The position numbers were made by a program, and so were the translations under genes. Under the pieces are notes generated by a model. It was not told where the DNA came from. It ran no database searches and saw nothing but the letters and a program-made list of their open reading frames with translations. From Nitrospira sp. (lineage in GTDB: Bacteria > Nitrospirota > Nitrospiria > Nitrospirales > Nitrospiraceae): 64,000 nt of DNA. Below, in pieces: positions 17,441-26,660 of this stretch. The DNA is taken from NCBI GenBank assembly GCA_013140455.1, contig JABFSU010000025.1, forward strand, positions 24,599-88,598, given 5' to 3'. Each line of letters starts with the position of its first letter. The stretch's first letter is position 1.

Positions 17441-18529
17441 ATGAGTGAACCTTCGCGCCCACAGACAAATTTGCTGAGCTTGACCGAGGCCCAGATGGCC
17501 ACGCTTGTGCGTGGGTTCGGCTGGCCTGGTTATCGGACCGGTCAGATTTTTCGGTGGCTGTATCAACGTCGGGCTCGCACCATCGCGCAGATGACGGATC
17601 TTTCACAGAACGATCGCGAGAAGCTGGCAACCGTCGCAACGATTCAACGCACCCAGGACTGCACGGTCCTCCAATCATCCGATGGTACGCGCAAATTACT
17701 GCTGAGGCTGGATGATGGCCTGCGCATTGAAACGGTCCTGATTCCCGATGAAGACCGACTGACACTCTGCGTCTCGACGCAGGTCGGCTGTATGCTGGAC
17801 TGCGGTTTCTGCCTGACCGGCACGATGGGGCTGAAGCGTAATCTCAAAGCACATGAGATCGTCGATCAGATACTCACGGCCCAGGATCAGCTCACCGGCG
17901 AAGAACGCCTCACCAACCTCGTGTTCATGGGCATGGGCGAGCCTCTGGCGAATAGTGAGGCGCTGTCCGCCGCAATCCGCTGCCTGACAAACAAATCGTG
18001 GGGACTAGGCTGGTCGCCGCGCCGCATTACGGTCTCGACTGCGGGGCTTGCCACCCGGTTGAAAGACGTGGCAGCGCTCGGTGTGAATCTGGCGATTTCT
18101 TTGAACGGCACGACAGAGGAACAGCGGCAACAGTTGATGCCCGCAGCCAGTCAGATCGCTTCACTCAAGACCCTCATGGCCGCCTGCCGCCGATACCCGC
18201 TCCCTCCCATGCGACGGCTGACGTTTGAATATGTCTTACTTGCCGGCGTGAACGACAGCGATGACGATGCGCGTCGCCTCGTAAAGCTGCTCACAGGGAT
18301 CCGGTGTAAGGTGAATCTGATTCCGTTCAACGAATTTCCAGGAAATGTCTTCCGCAGGCCGGCCGATAATCGCGTGTTCACGTTCCAGGCAGTACTGACC
18401 CGCGCCGGCATCGACGCGTTCATTCGTAAAAGCCGAGGGCGTGACGTGCTGGGAGCCTGCGGCCAGTTGGGCAATGTACCGGCCGGCCAGGCGTCCGTTG
18501 CCTTGACACAAATCGAATCCCGTTGTTAG
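17441..18529 (+). CDS. rlmN: 23S rRNA (adenine2503-C2)-methyltransferase RlmN
   Basis: A 362-residue radical SAM methyltransferase. The cluster motif CMLDCGFCLTG lies near residue 112, preceded by TLCVSTQVG. NLVFMGMGEPLAN, RITVSTAGL and VNLIPFNEFPG follow, and the C-terminal Cys that takes part in methyl transfer is visible in LGACGQL. It methylates A2503 of 23S rRNA and, in known cases, A37 of some tRNAs through a Cys-bound intermediate. Its stop is one base before the next gene's start. Confidence 0.95.
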   Translation: MSEPSRPQTNLLSLTEAQMATLVRGFGWPGYRTGQIFRWLYQRRARTIAQMTDLSQNDREKLATVATIQRTQDCTVLQSSDGTRKLLLRLDDGLRIETVLIPDEDRLTLCVSTQVGCMLDCGFCLTGTMGLKRNLKAHEIVDQILTAQDQLTGEERLTNLVFMGMGEPLANSEALSAAIRCLTNKSWGLGWSPRRITVSTAGLATRLKDVAALGVNLAISLNGTTEEQRQQLMPAASQIASLKTLMAACRRYPLPPMRRLTFEYVLLAGVNDSDDDARRLVKLLTGIRCKVNLIPFNEFPGNVFRRPADNRVFTFQAVLTRAGIDAFIRKSRGRDVLGACGQLGNVPAGQASVALTQIESRC

Positions 18530-18530
18530 C

Positions 18531-19928
18531 ATGCCTCGTGCGACTCACCCAACTATGAAGTCACAACACCACCGTCATCGATCAGTCCTCTTCACGGTAC
18601 TCACTCTCTGCCTGTGGGCAGGAACGGGCTACGCCGCGGAGCCACACGAATATCTCTTGTCCAACGGGATGAAAGTCCTGCTCGTTGAAGTTCCGAAGGC
18701 CCCAGTCGCGACCGTGCAGGTCTGGTACAAGGTGGGTTCGCGGAATGAAGTCATGGGCCGGGCCGGGCTGTCTCATATGCTTGAACACATGATGTTCAAA
18801 GGCACGGCCAAGTATCCGAAAGGCTCCTTTTCCCGGATCATCCGGAAAAACGGCGGCATCGATAACGCCTTTACCAGCCAGGATTTTACCGCCTATTTTG
18901 AGAACCTCGCAGCCGATCGCGTCGAGCTCGCCTTGGAAATGGAAGCCGATCGCATGCAGGGGCTGATCCTCGACAACAGCGAATTCCAAACCGAGCGGGA
19001 AGTCGTCAAAGAAGAACGCCGGTTGCGCACAGAAGATGATCCCCAAGGGGCGCTCGTGGAGGCTCTCTTCGCTCAGGCCTACCTCAGCCACCCCTACCAC
19101 TGGCCCGTGATCGGATGGTTCGCCGACCTGGATGCCATGTCGCTGGACGATTTGCAGCGCCACTACGACACCTACTATTCACCGAACAATGCCACGTTGA
19201 TCGTGGTGGGCGATATCAAGGCCGACTCCTTGCTCCCGACCATCAAGCACCTCTTCGAACCAATTCCCAAGGGTCCGAGTCCGAAGGCCACGCTAGCAGT
19301 CGAACCGGAACAGCGCGGCGAACGGCGGTTTCTCTTGAAGCGCGAGGCACAGGTCCCCTTTGTCATGCTGGGATTCCGCGTGCCGAATTATTCCAGCGAC
19401 GATTCGTACGCCCTCGATATTCTGGAGTCGATCCTATCGCATGGGAAAAGTTCGCGCCTCTATCAGAGTCTCGTCTACGATCAAAAGAATTCGCTGGCCG
19501 TCGGCGCCGAATACAGCCTGATGCAGACCGACCCCAGCCTATTCTACTTCTATGCCCTGGTAAATCCTGGCGCCAAAGTGGACGCCGTCGAGGACGCACT
19601 GTATCGCGAAATTACCCGACTCCAAAATGAGCCGCCGACTGAACTGGAATTGCAGCGGGCAAAAAACCAGGTGGAAGCCGCCCACGTATTTGAGCAGGAT
19701 TCGAATTTCCGCCATGCCATGTTGCTGGGCCAATCGGAATCGATCGGTGCAGGCTGGCGGCGGGTCGATCAATTTCTGGAGCGCATCCGCGCGGTCAGCG
19801 CCAAAGACATTCAGCGAGTGGCCAAGCAATATCTGAATCCGGATAACCGGACCGTCGGCATTCTGATTCCTCAACCGCCTAAAGCGGCAGAGCCCCAACC
19901 GACCGCCGCACATGCCGGGAAGCCCTGA
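18531..19928 (+). CDS. M16-family zinc peptidase, catalytic subunit
   Basis: A 465-residue exported protein. A signal peptide (SVLFTVLTLCLWAGTGYAA) precedes an M16A domain with the inverted zinc motif HMLEH (in GLSHMLEHMMFKGT) and the distal Glu in EREVVKEERRLR. It therefore looks like an active pitrilysin/PqqL-type periplasmic peptidase. The partner downstream lacks the motif, giving the well-known active/inactive pair. ATG at 18555 (MKSQHHRH) is a possible alternative start with a shorter n-region. Its start lies one base after the rlmN stop. Confidence 0.92.
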   Translation: MPRATHPTMKSQHHRHRSVLFTVLTLCLWAGTGYAAEPHEYLLSNGMKVLLVEVPKAPVATVQVWYKVGSRNEVMGRAGLSHMLEHMMFKGTAKYPKGSFSRIIRKNGGIDNAFTSQDFTAYFENLAADRVELALEMEADRMQGLILDNSEFQTEREVVKEERRLRTEDDPQGALVEALFAQAYLSHPYHWPVIGWFADLDAMSLDDLQRHYDTYYSPNNATLIVVGDIKADSLLPTIKHLFEPIPKGPSPKATLAVEPEQRGERRFLLKREAQVPFVMLGFRVPNYSSDDSYALDILESILSHGKSSRLYQSLVYDQKNSLAVGAEYSLMQTDPSLFYFYALVNPGAKVDAVEDALYREITRLQNEPPTELELQRAKNQVEAAHVFEQDSNFRHAMLLGQSESIGAGWRRVDQFLERIRAVSAKDIQRVAKQYLNPDNRTVGILIPQPPKAAEPQPTAAHAGKP

Positions 19929-19933
19929 TCACG

Positions 19934-21307
19934 ATGGCCACCACCACAGCTAACAAGCGATTCACTCGGACGAACTGTTGGCGTAGCGCCTGTGTGCTGC
20001 TTTTAATAACTACCGTCGTCGCTCTCACTGCGACCTTACATGCAGCCGATATCACTCCGACTAAATTCACCACGCCCAACGGTATGACCGTGCTGGTCCT
20101 GGAGCAGCACTTTCTCCCAATCGTGGAGATTCACGCCCTGGTCAAGACCGGATCGGCCTACGATCCCCCCGATAAGGCCGGCGTCGCCAACCTTGTCGCG
20201 AGCCTCTTGGATGAAGGAACGACCAGCCGGTCGTCGAAGCAATTGGCGGAACAAATCGATTTCATCGGCGGTTCTCTAGAGGCAACAGCGGGAGAGGATT
20301 TCACCACAGCCTCAGCGCGGGTACTGAAAAAAGACATCGACCTGGGCTTCACCTTGCTGGCAGACGTCTTGATGCACCCGGCTTTCCCCAAGCATGAATT
20401 CGAGCGGGTGCGCTCACAGATCCAAGGTGAAATCGCCAGCGACAGCGATGATCCCGGCCACGTGGCCATGAAAGCCTTCAACCAGCTGGTCTTTCACAAC
20501 CACCCTTATCGGTGGCCCGTGCAGGGCACGGAAGAGACGGTGGGCAAGATCACGTTGGCGGATGTCCAGAGCTTCTATACGAAAGAGTATCTACCCAATC
20601 AGGTGATCCTGACCATCGTCGGGGATCTCTCTGTCGAACAGGCCACAGCCCTCGTGCAAACTCATTTCGGAAGTTGGAAGAAAGGCAACCCCCTGACCCG
20701 TACGACGAAGAAGCCGGCAGCGGTGGAGAAGAAGGCCGTCCAGCTGATCGAGAAAGACCTGACGCAATCCACGATCGTCCTCGGCCACGGAGGGATCAGC
20801 CGGAATAATCCCGACTACTACGCCGTGACCGTCATGAACCATATTCTGGGAGCCGGAGGATTTTCGTCGCGGCTCATGGACTCAATCCGCGACAAGCAAG
20901 GACTCGCCTACGGCATCATGAGCCACTATGACGCGCGAATGCTACCCGGCTCGTTTTGGGTGAATCTTCAAACCAGGACCGAAGCCACGAACCAGGCCAT
21001 CGCCGGCGTGCTGACGGAGATCAAAGCGATCCGCGACAGCCCGGTCAGCGACCAGGAACTATCGGAAGCAAAGTCGTTCCTGATGGGCAGCTTCCCGCTT
21101 CGCCTGGACTCCACCGCCAAGCTGGCCCAAGTGCTGGCACAGGTCGAGTACTACGGACTGGGATTCGAATATTTCAGCCAGTACCCGAAATGGATTGAGC
21201 GCGTCACGAAAGATGATGTCCAACGTGTGGCCAAGCAATACCTCGACCCCCAACGCTATGCGTTGGTCGTGGTAGGAAACGTGGCCAAAGCCAAGGTCCG
21301 CCAGTAA
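19934..21307 (+). CDS. M16-family peptidase, non-catalytic subunit
   Basis: A 457-residue exported protein with the same two-lobed M16 architecture as its upstream neighbour. At the zinc site it reads AGVANLVASLLDEGT, so the HxxEH motif is gone and it cannot bind the catalytic zinc. The late motif LTIVGDLSVEQA and the SSRLMDSIRDKQGLAYGI substrate-binding segment are preserved. Such subunits form half of the closed chamber with an active partner. The signal sequence is VLLLITTVVALTATLHAAD. Five bases separate it from the catalytic subunit gene. Confidence 0.9.
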   Translation: MATTTANKRFTRTNCWRSACVLLLITTVVALTATLHAADITPTKFTTPNGMTVLVLEQHFLPIVEIHALVKTGSAYDPPDKAGVANLVASLLDEGTTSRSSKQLAEQIDFIGGSLEATAGEDFTTASARVLKKDIDLGFTLLADVLMHPAFPKHEFERVRSQIQGEIASDSDDPGHVAMKAFNQLVFHNHPYRWPVQGTEETVGKITLADVQSFYTKEYLPNQVILTIVGDLSVEQATALVQTHFGSWKKGNPLTRTTKKPAAVEKKAVQLIEKDLTQSTIVLGHGGISRNNPDYYAVTVMNHILGAGGFSSRLMDSIRDKQGLAYGIMSHYDARMLPGSFWVNLQTRTEATNQAIAGVLTEIKAIRDSPVSDQELSEAKSFLMGSFPLRLDSTAKLAQVLAQVEYYGLGFEYFSQYPKWIERVTKDDVQRVAKQYLDPQRYALVVVGNVAKAKVRQ

Positions 21308-21331
21308 CACATCCCCCGGCACTGTGCCGCT

Positions 21332-22159
21332 ATGCAGCCTCTTTCGCTCGAACACAAGCTTCACCATCTGCGCCAGATCTTTGCGGCGATGGATTCCGTC
21401 CTGGTCGCATATTCAGGCGGCATCGACAGCACGGTCGTTCTGAAAGTCGCCTACGATCAACTCGGAGATTCCGTCGTAGGGGTGACAGCGATTTCCCCAA
21501 CCTTCCCTGCAGTCGAACTAGAAACAGCAACCCGCGTCGCGAAAGAAATCGGGGCACGCCATGAGTTAGTTCAGACCGACCAGTTGAAGATTTCTGCCTT
21601 TACCGAGAACGATGCCAATCGCTGTTTTCACTGTAAAACCGATCTCTACCAATTGCTGGGCACGCTGAGAGAGACGCGGGCGTCCGCCGTCATCGTCGAT
21701 GGCACTAATCTCGACGATCTAGGTGATGATCGCCCCGGCATCAAGGCCGCACGCGAATGGGGTGTTCGCAGTCCTCTGGTGGAGGCCGGTCTCTCCAAAT
21801 CGGACATTCGCTCGCTTGCGAAAGACTTGGGACTCTCGAATTGGGACAAACCCGCCGCCGCCTGTTTGTCCTCACGCATCCCTCGGGGCATCACGATTAC
21901 CAGAGAAAAACTCAGCCGGGTGGAACAGGCCGAAGAGATCTTGTTCGCAGAAGGGTTCCGGCACTGCCGTGTGCGCGATCACAGCGAGATCGCCAGAATT
22001 GAATTCAGTCAGGACGAACTGATTCGAATACTTGAGGGAGAGCGAGGGACGAGGATCAGCCGTCGCCTGAAGGAACTCGGCTTTCGGTTTGTGACGATTG
22101 ACTTAGAAGGGTATCGGCCTGGCGGGGTGAGTCTAGACCCACCGCGCCAGGCAAAATAG
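21332..22159 (+). CDS. larE: ATP-dependent sacrificial sulfur transferase LarE
   Basis: A 275-residue PP-loop protein: the adenylation motif SGGIDSTV near residue 29, CFHCKTDLY, DGTNLDDLGDDRPG, and AAACLSSRIPRG, which contains the Cys that in Lactiplantibacillus LarE gives up its sulfur. The CxxC in CFHC may instead point to the [4Fe-4S] subtype known in Thermotoga, but the full ligand set cannot be judged by eye. LarE helps build the nickel-pincer cofactor of lactate racemase-like enzymes. No larB, larC or larA lies in the window. Convergent with atpF, 16 bases between stops. Confidence 0.88.
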   Translation: MQPLSLEHKLHHLRQIFAAMDSVLVAYSGGIDSTVVLKVAYDQLGDSVVGVTAISPTFPAVELETATRVAKEIGARHELVQTDQLKISAFTENDANRCFHCKTDLYQLLGTLRETRASAVIVDGTNLDDLGDDRPGIKAAREWGVRSPLVEAGLSKSDIRSLAKDLGLSNWDKPAAACLSSRIPRGITITREKLSRVEQAEEILFAEGFRHCRVRDHSEIARIEFSQDELIRILEGERGTRISRRLKELGFRFVTIDLEGYRPGGVSLDPPRQAK

Positions 22160-22175
22160 AGCAAAGAGAAATCGA

Positions 22176-22679
22176 CTAGGAGTGTGACTTCGAGAGGGCG
22201 CTGAGCGCTTCGTCGGCAAACTTCCGGTGATCCGCATCTGTAAGACTGCGCTGCACTACCTTTTCCGCCACCATCAACGCCATCTCCGTGGTCTGATTGC
22301 GGATGTCCTGCACGGCCTTCCGGCGCTCATGATCGATCTCTCGCGTGGCCTCGCCCTTGATGCGCTCCGCTTCAGTGCTCATCCGCTGCTCGTTTTCATC
22401 AAGCAGTCGCTGTGCCCGCTCTTGAGCTGCTGCCAGGATGACTTCGGCTTCTTTCGCCGCTGCACTGAGCTTCGCCTCATACGTCTTCAACGCCCGCTCA
22501 GACTCTGCATGGTGACGTTCAGCCTGGTCGAGGCTGTCCTTGATCTTCTTCTCCCGCTCTTCAAGGACGCTCAGGATGCCGGGAAAGGCAAACTTATAGA
22601 GCACGAAGAACAGAATCCCGAAGGACAGAATCTCCCAGAAAATCAACGACGAGAAAAAGCTCGATTCAAACTGCGGCAT
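22176..22679 (-). CDS. atpF: F-type ATP synthase subunit b
   Basis: A 167-residue protein: one N-terminal membrane helix (FWEILSFGILFFVLYKFAFPGI, residues about 12-33) followed by a long polar helix (EEREKKIKDSLDQAE onwards) forming the peripheral stalk. Length is normal. It is last in the atpI/Z-atpB-atpE-atpF series; the F1 genes (atpH, A, G, D, C) are not here, so the operon is split between Fo and F1 loci. Its stop lies 16 bases from the converging larE. Confidence 0.93.
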   Translation of the reverse strand: MPQFESSFFSSLIFWEILSFGILFFVLYKFAFPGILSVLEEREKKIKDSLDQAERHHAESERALKTYEAKLSAAAKEAEVILAAAQERAQRLLDENEQRMSTEAERIKGEATREIDHERRKAVQDIRNQTTEMALMVAEKVVQRSLTDADHRKFADEALSALSKSHS

Positions 22680-22754
22680 TATTCACTCCCAATAAGTTGA
22701 GATTGAGGCTGAGCTCCAAGGTGTAGCACCTCTGGCTCGGCCCAATCCCCGTCC

Positions 22755-22985
22755 TTACTTGCGAAGACCCATGATGATGAACGCAATGACAAGCCCGTAC
22801 AGCGCGATGGCTTCCACGAGCGCGAACCCGATCCACATGTACTTGCCGACGCGGGCTTCGGCTTCAGGCTGGCGGGCCACGGCTTCAATCATCTTGCCGA
22901 AAATGTACCCGATTCCGACACCGGCACCGGCAAACCCCGCCGCCGCCAATCCCATACCCAACAATGCTGCTGCTGCTGAATCCAT
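22755..22985 (-). CDS. atpE: F-type ATP synthase subunit c
   Basis: A 76-residue hairpin of two membrane helices. The first carries GMGLAAAGFAGAGVGIGYIFG, the polar loop reads ARQPEA, and the second holds the ion-binding Glu in ALVEAIALYGLV. The residue after the Glu is Ala and the first helix lacks the Gln of sodium-type rings, so a proton-driven ring is expected from known motif rules. Confidence 0.95.
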   Translation of the reverse strand: MDSAAAALLGMGLAAAGFAGAGVGIGYIFGKMIEAVARQPEAEARVGKYMWIGFALVEAIALYGLVIAFIIMGLRK

Positions 22986-23021
22986 TGTGTCCTACTCCTC
23001 CCTTGTCTGGCTGACACGCGA

Positions 23022-23771
23022 TCAATGCGCGTGGTCATCATGGCCGTGCAGATGGAATGCGTCGCCCAAATAGACGCACGTCAACACGGTAAAAATATAG
23101 GCTTGAATAAACGCAATGCCGACTTCCAACCCGTTCATCGCAATCGTAAAGGCAAACGGCAACCAGCCGATGAGCAGCCCGCCGCTGATCGCCAAACCGA
23201 AGAGCACTCCGAGAATGACGTGTCCGGCCGTCATGTTGGCAAACAATCGAACGGCCAACGAAATCGGTCGGGCTAATTGGCTGATCAATTCGATGGGGAT
23301 CATCAGGGGCAAGAGCCATCCCGGAGTTCCAGGCGGCACGAGAATCCCCAAGAACTTGGCCCCATGCAGCAGGAATCCCATGACGAGGCTGATCCCATAG
23401 ACCACACAAGCAAACACCGCCGTCACGACGATCTGACTCGTAACCGTATAGGAACCGGGAATCAGCCCGATCAGATTGCAGAAAAGAATAAAGAGAAACA
23501 ACGTCGCGATGAGCGGGAAAAACCGCATCCCGTCTTTCCCCATCGTATCGAGGATGATGCCCCGGATAAAATCAACCAACATCTCAGCCAGGCTCTGCAA
23601 TTTGCCCGGCACGAGCTGACGGGCCGACCCCGCCTTGAGCATCAAGAACGCGACCAGCGCCACCACCACCCACATAATGATGACCGCTTTGTTAATGGAG
23701 ATATCGATCCCACCAACAGAGAGAGGAATGTAGTTATGCAGCTCAAACGGATGAAGCGGACTTTCTTCCAC
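23022..23771 (-). CDS. atpB: F-type ATP synthase subunit a
   Basis: A 249-residue polytopic membrane protein. The conserved region ELISQLARPISLAVRLFANMTAGH contains the essential Arg of the proton half-channel, and EVGIAFIQAYIFTVLTCVYLGDA is the typical last helix; NLIGLIPGSYT marks the earlier membrane segments. The C-terminus is His-rich (HLHGHDDHAH). It lies between atpI/Z and atpE on the minus strand. Confidence 0.95.
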   Translation of the reverse strand: MEESPLHPFELHNYIPLSVGGIDISINKAVIIMWVVVALVAFLMLKAGSARQLVPGKLQSLAEMLVDFIRGIILDTMGKDGMRFFPLIATLFLFILFCNLIGLIPGSYTVTSQIVVTAVFACVVYGISLVMGFLLHGAKFLGILVPPGTPGWLLPLMIPIELISQLARPISLAVRLFANMTAGHVILGVLFGLAISGGLLIGWLPFAFTIAMNGLEVGIAFIQAYIFTVLTCVYLGDAFHLHGHDDHAH

Positions 23772-23773
23772 GG

Positions 23774-24019
23774 CTACCCTTTGCTTTCTGAATCAGGCGG
23801 TGAACCCGGCCACCGCATGGCCGACCTGTATGCGTTCCGTATCCCGGCAATCACTCCGAGCACTAACCCCACCACCATTCCCCAGGGAGTGGAATCAAGG
23901 AGGTAGGTATCTAACACCCAGCCTAACCCGCCCCCGACAATCAACGAGGCTAGCAGGTCGGTTCCAATCCGAACCGCCTGGCCGAGCCCCGCATAAAACG
24001 GATCTTGAGAAGGGGGCAT
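23774..24019 (-). CDS. AtpZ/AtpI-type assembly protein
   Basis: An 81-residue protein with two predicted membrane helices (TDLLASLIVGGGLGWVLDTYL and PWGMVVGLVLGVIAGIRNAY). Position directly before atpB (two bases between genes) and the glycine-rich helix pattern match AtpI/AtpZ, which assist c-ring assembly and, in some species, magnesium or calcium transport. AtpI and AtpZ cannot be separated reliably by eye. Confidence 0.8.
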   Translation of the reverse strand: MPPSQDPFYAGLGQAVRIGTDLLASLIVGGGLGWVLDTYLLDSTPWGMVVGLVLGVIAGIRNAYRSAMRWPGSPPDSESKG

Positions 24020-24159
24020 TCATTCACTCATCGGTCAGTACTCAGACATGAATCTGAATGAGGACTCAACCGATTGCGAGCGCGCAATTCAAGCAGAATC
24101 CTCATTGAAATGTCAAGCCGTTAGAGGCTCTGTCTCTCCCCGAAACGCTACGGTATAGT

Positions 24160-25668
24160 ATGGCTCCACTGAAACAGATCGGACTTTTTGAATTCATGAC
24201 GACAGCACGCCCATCCCCTGGCCCCTTTCTTCATGGGGCTCCGCAGCCCCTGTGCATCAGCCGACGGGGCTGGTCGCTCAATCCATTCGAACTGTATTCC
24301 CGAGTAGCCTCAGACCAGTGCCCCTCCTTTCTCTTTGAAAGCGGCAAAGGTCCGGCGACCACCGGACGCTACTCCTTCTTCGCGACCGAACCGTACCAAG
24401 TTTTTTCTGGGACACATCAGCACTGGACTCTCCGTTCAGCCGGGGGACACACACAAACCGGCCAGGCACCGTTCTCAACACTGGCAAAGCTGATGCAGCA
24501 ATATCCCATTGCCCGCCCTGCCGGAATCCCTCCGTTCTTCGGAGGAGCCGTGGGCTACCTGAGCTATGACCTGGTGCGCCAATTCGAATCCTTGCCGCAC
24601 CATGCCGAAAACGATCTGCATTTCCCAGATTTAGAATTCGCCTTTTTCGATCTGGTCGCGGCGTTTGATCATGCCTCCGACGAGTGGCACTTAATGTTCT
24701 GCCCCCCGCTCGAACGATTCCTGGGAGAGGCTAGAGAAAAGCTCTATCGGGAAGGTTGCGACAAACTCGCAGCTTTAGAAGCACAATTATCCACACCTCA
24801 GCCCCAACCAGTCACTGCATTGGACCCCGTCAGCTTTCGCCCCCAGCAATCCCGGGACTCCTATATGGAGCGGGTCCGGCGCTGCCAGGAGTATATTGCC
24901 GCAGGCGATCTGTATCAGGCCAATCTCTCCCATCGTTTTTCGGTCACGAGCCGGAGCTTCGCCGAACAAGCGGGACTCGCAACGGAACTCCAGGCCTATG
25001 CACGCTTACGCCGCATGAACCCTTCTCCGTTCTCCGGCCTGATGCGCATCGGACAGACAAGTCTCATCAGCACCTCGCCGGAACGTTTGGTTCGGGTAGA
25101 AGGCCGATCAGCCGATACCCGGCCGATTGCAGGGACCCGGCGCCGAGGCCGGGACGATTCTGACGATCGTCGCCTGCGGGAAGAACTCCTGGGCAACGAG
25201 AAGGAGCGCGCCGAACATTTGATGCTCGTCGACCTGGAACGAAACGACCTGGGGCGCGTGTGTGAGTTCGGCTCCGTCCACGTCGACGAATTCATGTCAA
25301 TCGAGCAATATTCCCATGTCAGCCATCTGGTGTCGCATATCTCCGGGCAACTGCGGGCCGAGGTGAGTGGATTCGATGTATTGCAGGCCGTCTTCCCCGG
25401 CGGCACGATTACCGGTGTGCCCAAGATTCGCTGCATGGAAATCATCGACGAATTGGAACCGGTCCGGCGAGGCCCCTATACCGGATCGATGGGCTATCTA
25501 AGCTGGAGCGGCGACCTCGACTTCAACATTATCATCCGCACACTGGTGCTCCACGAAGGACAGGGCTCTCTCCAGGTCGGTGCCGGGATTGTGGCAGATT
25601 CTGATCCAGCCAAGGAATATGAAGAGACGATGCATAAGGCCCAGGCATTCCTGAGCGCCCTGTCGTAA
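24160..25668 (+). CDS. pabB: Chorismate-binding synthase component I (PabB/TrpE family)
   Basis: A 502-residue enzyme of the anthranilate/aminodeoxychorismate synthase component I family. The C-terminal chorismate domain shows GTRRRGRDDSDD, ELLGNEKERAEHLMLVDLERNDLGRV, FPGGTITGVPKIRCMEIIDELEP and LQVGAGIVADSDP. The next gene is a class IV aminotransferase homologous to aminodeoxychorismate lyase, which favours PabB and folate synthesis. However, the motif is PIAGT, not the PIKGT with catalytic Lys of Escherichia coli PabB, so TrpE or the Lys-less PabB subgroup remain possible. No glutaminase subunit is adjacent. Start uncertain: ATG at 24160 or 24196. Confidence 0.8.
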   Translation: MAPLKQIGLFEFMTTARPSPGPFLHGAPQPLCISRRGWSLNPFELYSRVASDQCPSFLFESGKGPATTGRYSFFATEPYQVFSGTHQHWTLRSAGGHTQTGQAPFSTLAKLMQQYPIARPAGIPPFFGGAVGYLSYDLVRQFESLPHHAENDLHFPDLEFAFFDLVAAFDHASDEWHLMFCPPLERFLGEAREKLYREGCDKLAALEAQLSTPQPQPVTALDPVSFRPQQSRDSYMERVRRCQEYIAAGDLYQANLSHRFSVTSRSFAEQAGLATELQAYARLRRMNPSPFSGLMRIGQTSLISTSPERLVRVEGRSADTRPIAGTRRRGRDDSDDRRLREELLGNEKERAEHLMLVDLERNDLGRVCEFGSVHVDEFMSIEQYSHVSHLVSHISGQLRAEVSGFDVLQAVFPGGTITGVPKIRCMEIIDELEPVRRGPYTGSMGYLSWSGDLDFNIIIRTLVLHEGQGSLQVGAGIVADSDPAKEYEETMHKAQAFLSALS

Positions 25669-25672
25669 CAAT

Positions 25673-26554
25673 ATGTGGATTTTCCTCAACGATCGATTCG
25701 TCACAGAACAGGACGCGAAGATCTCCGTCTTCGATCACGGCTTTCTCTATGGGGACGGCGTCTATGAAACGATCCGCTCATACGGGAAACGGATTTTCAT
25801 GCGCGATCATCATCTGTCGCGCTTGCAACGATCTGCCGACGCCATCGGGCTGACCGTCCCTATCCCGCCGAACGAGTGGCCGCGCCTCTTGCATGAAGCG
25901 ATGGACCGCAATCGACTGGGGAATGAACAGATCGACGCCTATCTTCGCATTACCGTGTCCCGCGGAGCGGGAGAGATCGGCCTCGATCCGGCCCTCTGCC
26001 CGACACCCACCGTCGTCATCATGGCCAAACCGCTCCATCCGCCCGCTGCTGAGCAGTACCGGCGCGGCGTGTCGCTCATCGTTGCCCACACGAGACGCAA
26101 TCTGCCGAGCGCGCTCTCTCCGCAAATCAAAGCCACCAATTTTTTGAACAATATTCTGGCCAAACGCGAAGCGATCGCCGCACGGGTCTTCGATGCGCTT
26201 CTGTTGAATTGGGAAGGGCATCTCACAGAAGGGACCGTGAGCAATGTGTTCTTTGCCTCACAAGGCCGGCTCTGCACGCCTTCCGTAGAATGCGGTCTCT
26301 TGGACGGTATCACGAGAGCGATTCTGTTGCAGATGGCGGAAGAGCTGAAGATCCCCGTGCATGAAGGGCAGTTCACCCAGAAAGAGCTGCTACAAGCCGA
26401 TGAATGTTTTCTGACAAATACCAGCATGGAAGTCATGCCGGTCGTCTCGGTCAACCAGCAACCGATCGGACAAGGCACCCCAGGGCCCATGACGCGTCAA
26501 CTGCACCGTCATTTTATCGACAATCGAAGTCGTTATTTAGAACCTCTCGACTAA
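25673..26554 (+). CDS. PLP-dependent class IV aminotransferase (aminodeoxychorismate lyase or branched-chain type)
   Basis: A 293-residue fold-type IV PLP enzyme. The core motifs are FDHGFLYGDGVYETIRSYG at the N-terminus, QIKATNFLNNILAKREA (the Lys of QIKATN is the likely PLP Schiff base), then HLTEGTVSNVFF and GLLDGITRAILL. Directly after the PabB-like gene (four bases), it is best read as aminodeoxychorismate lyase (PabC), completing 4-aminobenzoate synthesis; branched-chain or D-amino-acid aminotransferases share all visible motifs, so I leave the symbol open. Confidence 0.85.
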   Translation: MWIFLNDRFVTEQDAKISVFDHGFLYGDGVYETIRSYGKRIFMRDHHLSRLQRSADAIGLTVPIPPNEWPRLLHEAMDRNRLGNEQIDAYLRITVSRGAGEIGLDPALCPTPTVVIMAKPLHPPAAEQYRRGVSLIVAHTRRNLPSALSPQIKATNFLNNILAKREAIAARVFDALLLNWEGHLTEGTVSNVFFASQGRLCTPSVECGLLDGITRAILLQMAEELKIPVHEGQFTQKELLQADECFLTNTSMEVMPVVSVNQQPIGQGTPGPMTRQLHRHFIDNRSRYLEPLD

Positions 26555-26660
26555 CCGTTTCCAACCAAACCATTGCTTTTATTGCAATGCCCTCACGACA
26601 AGAGAGGGCACAAGACCTGCAGATCCTTGACACCCAGGTGCAGGCTGCTATCGTTTGTCC

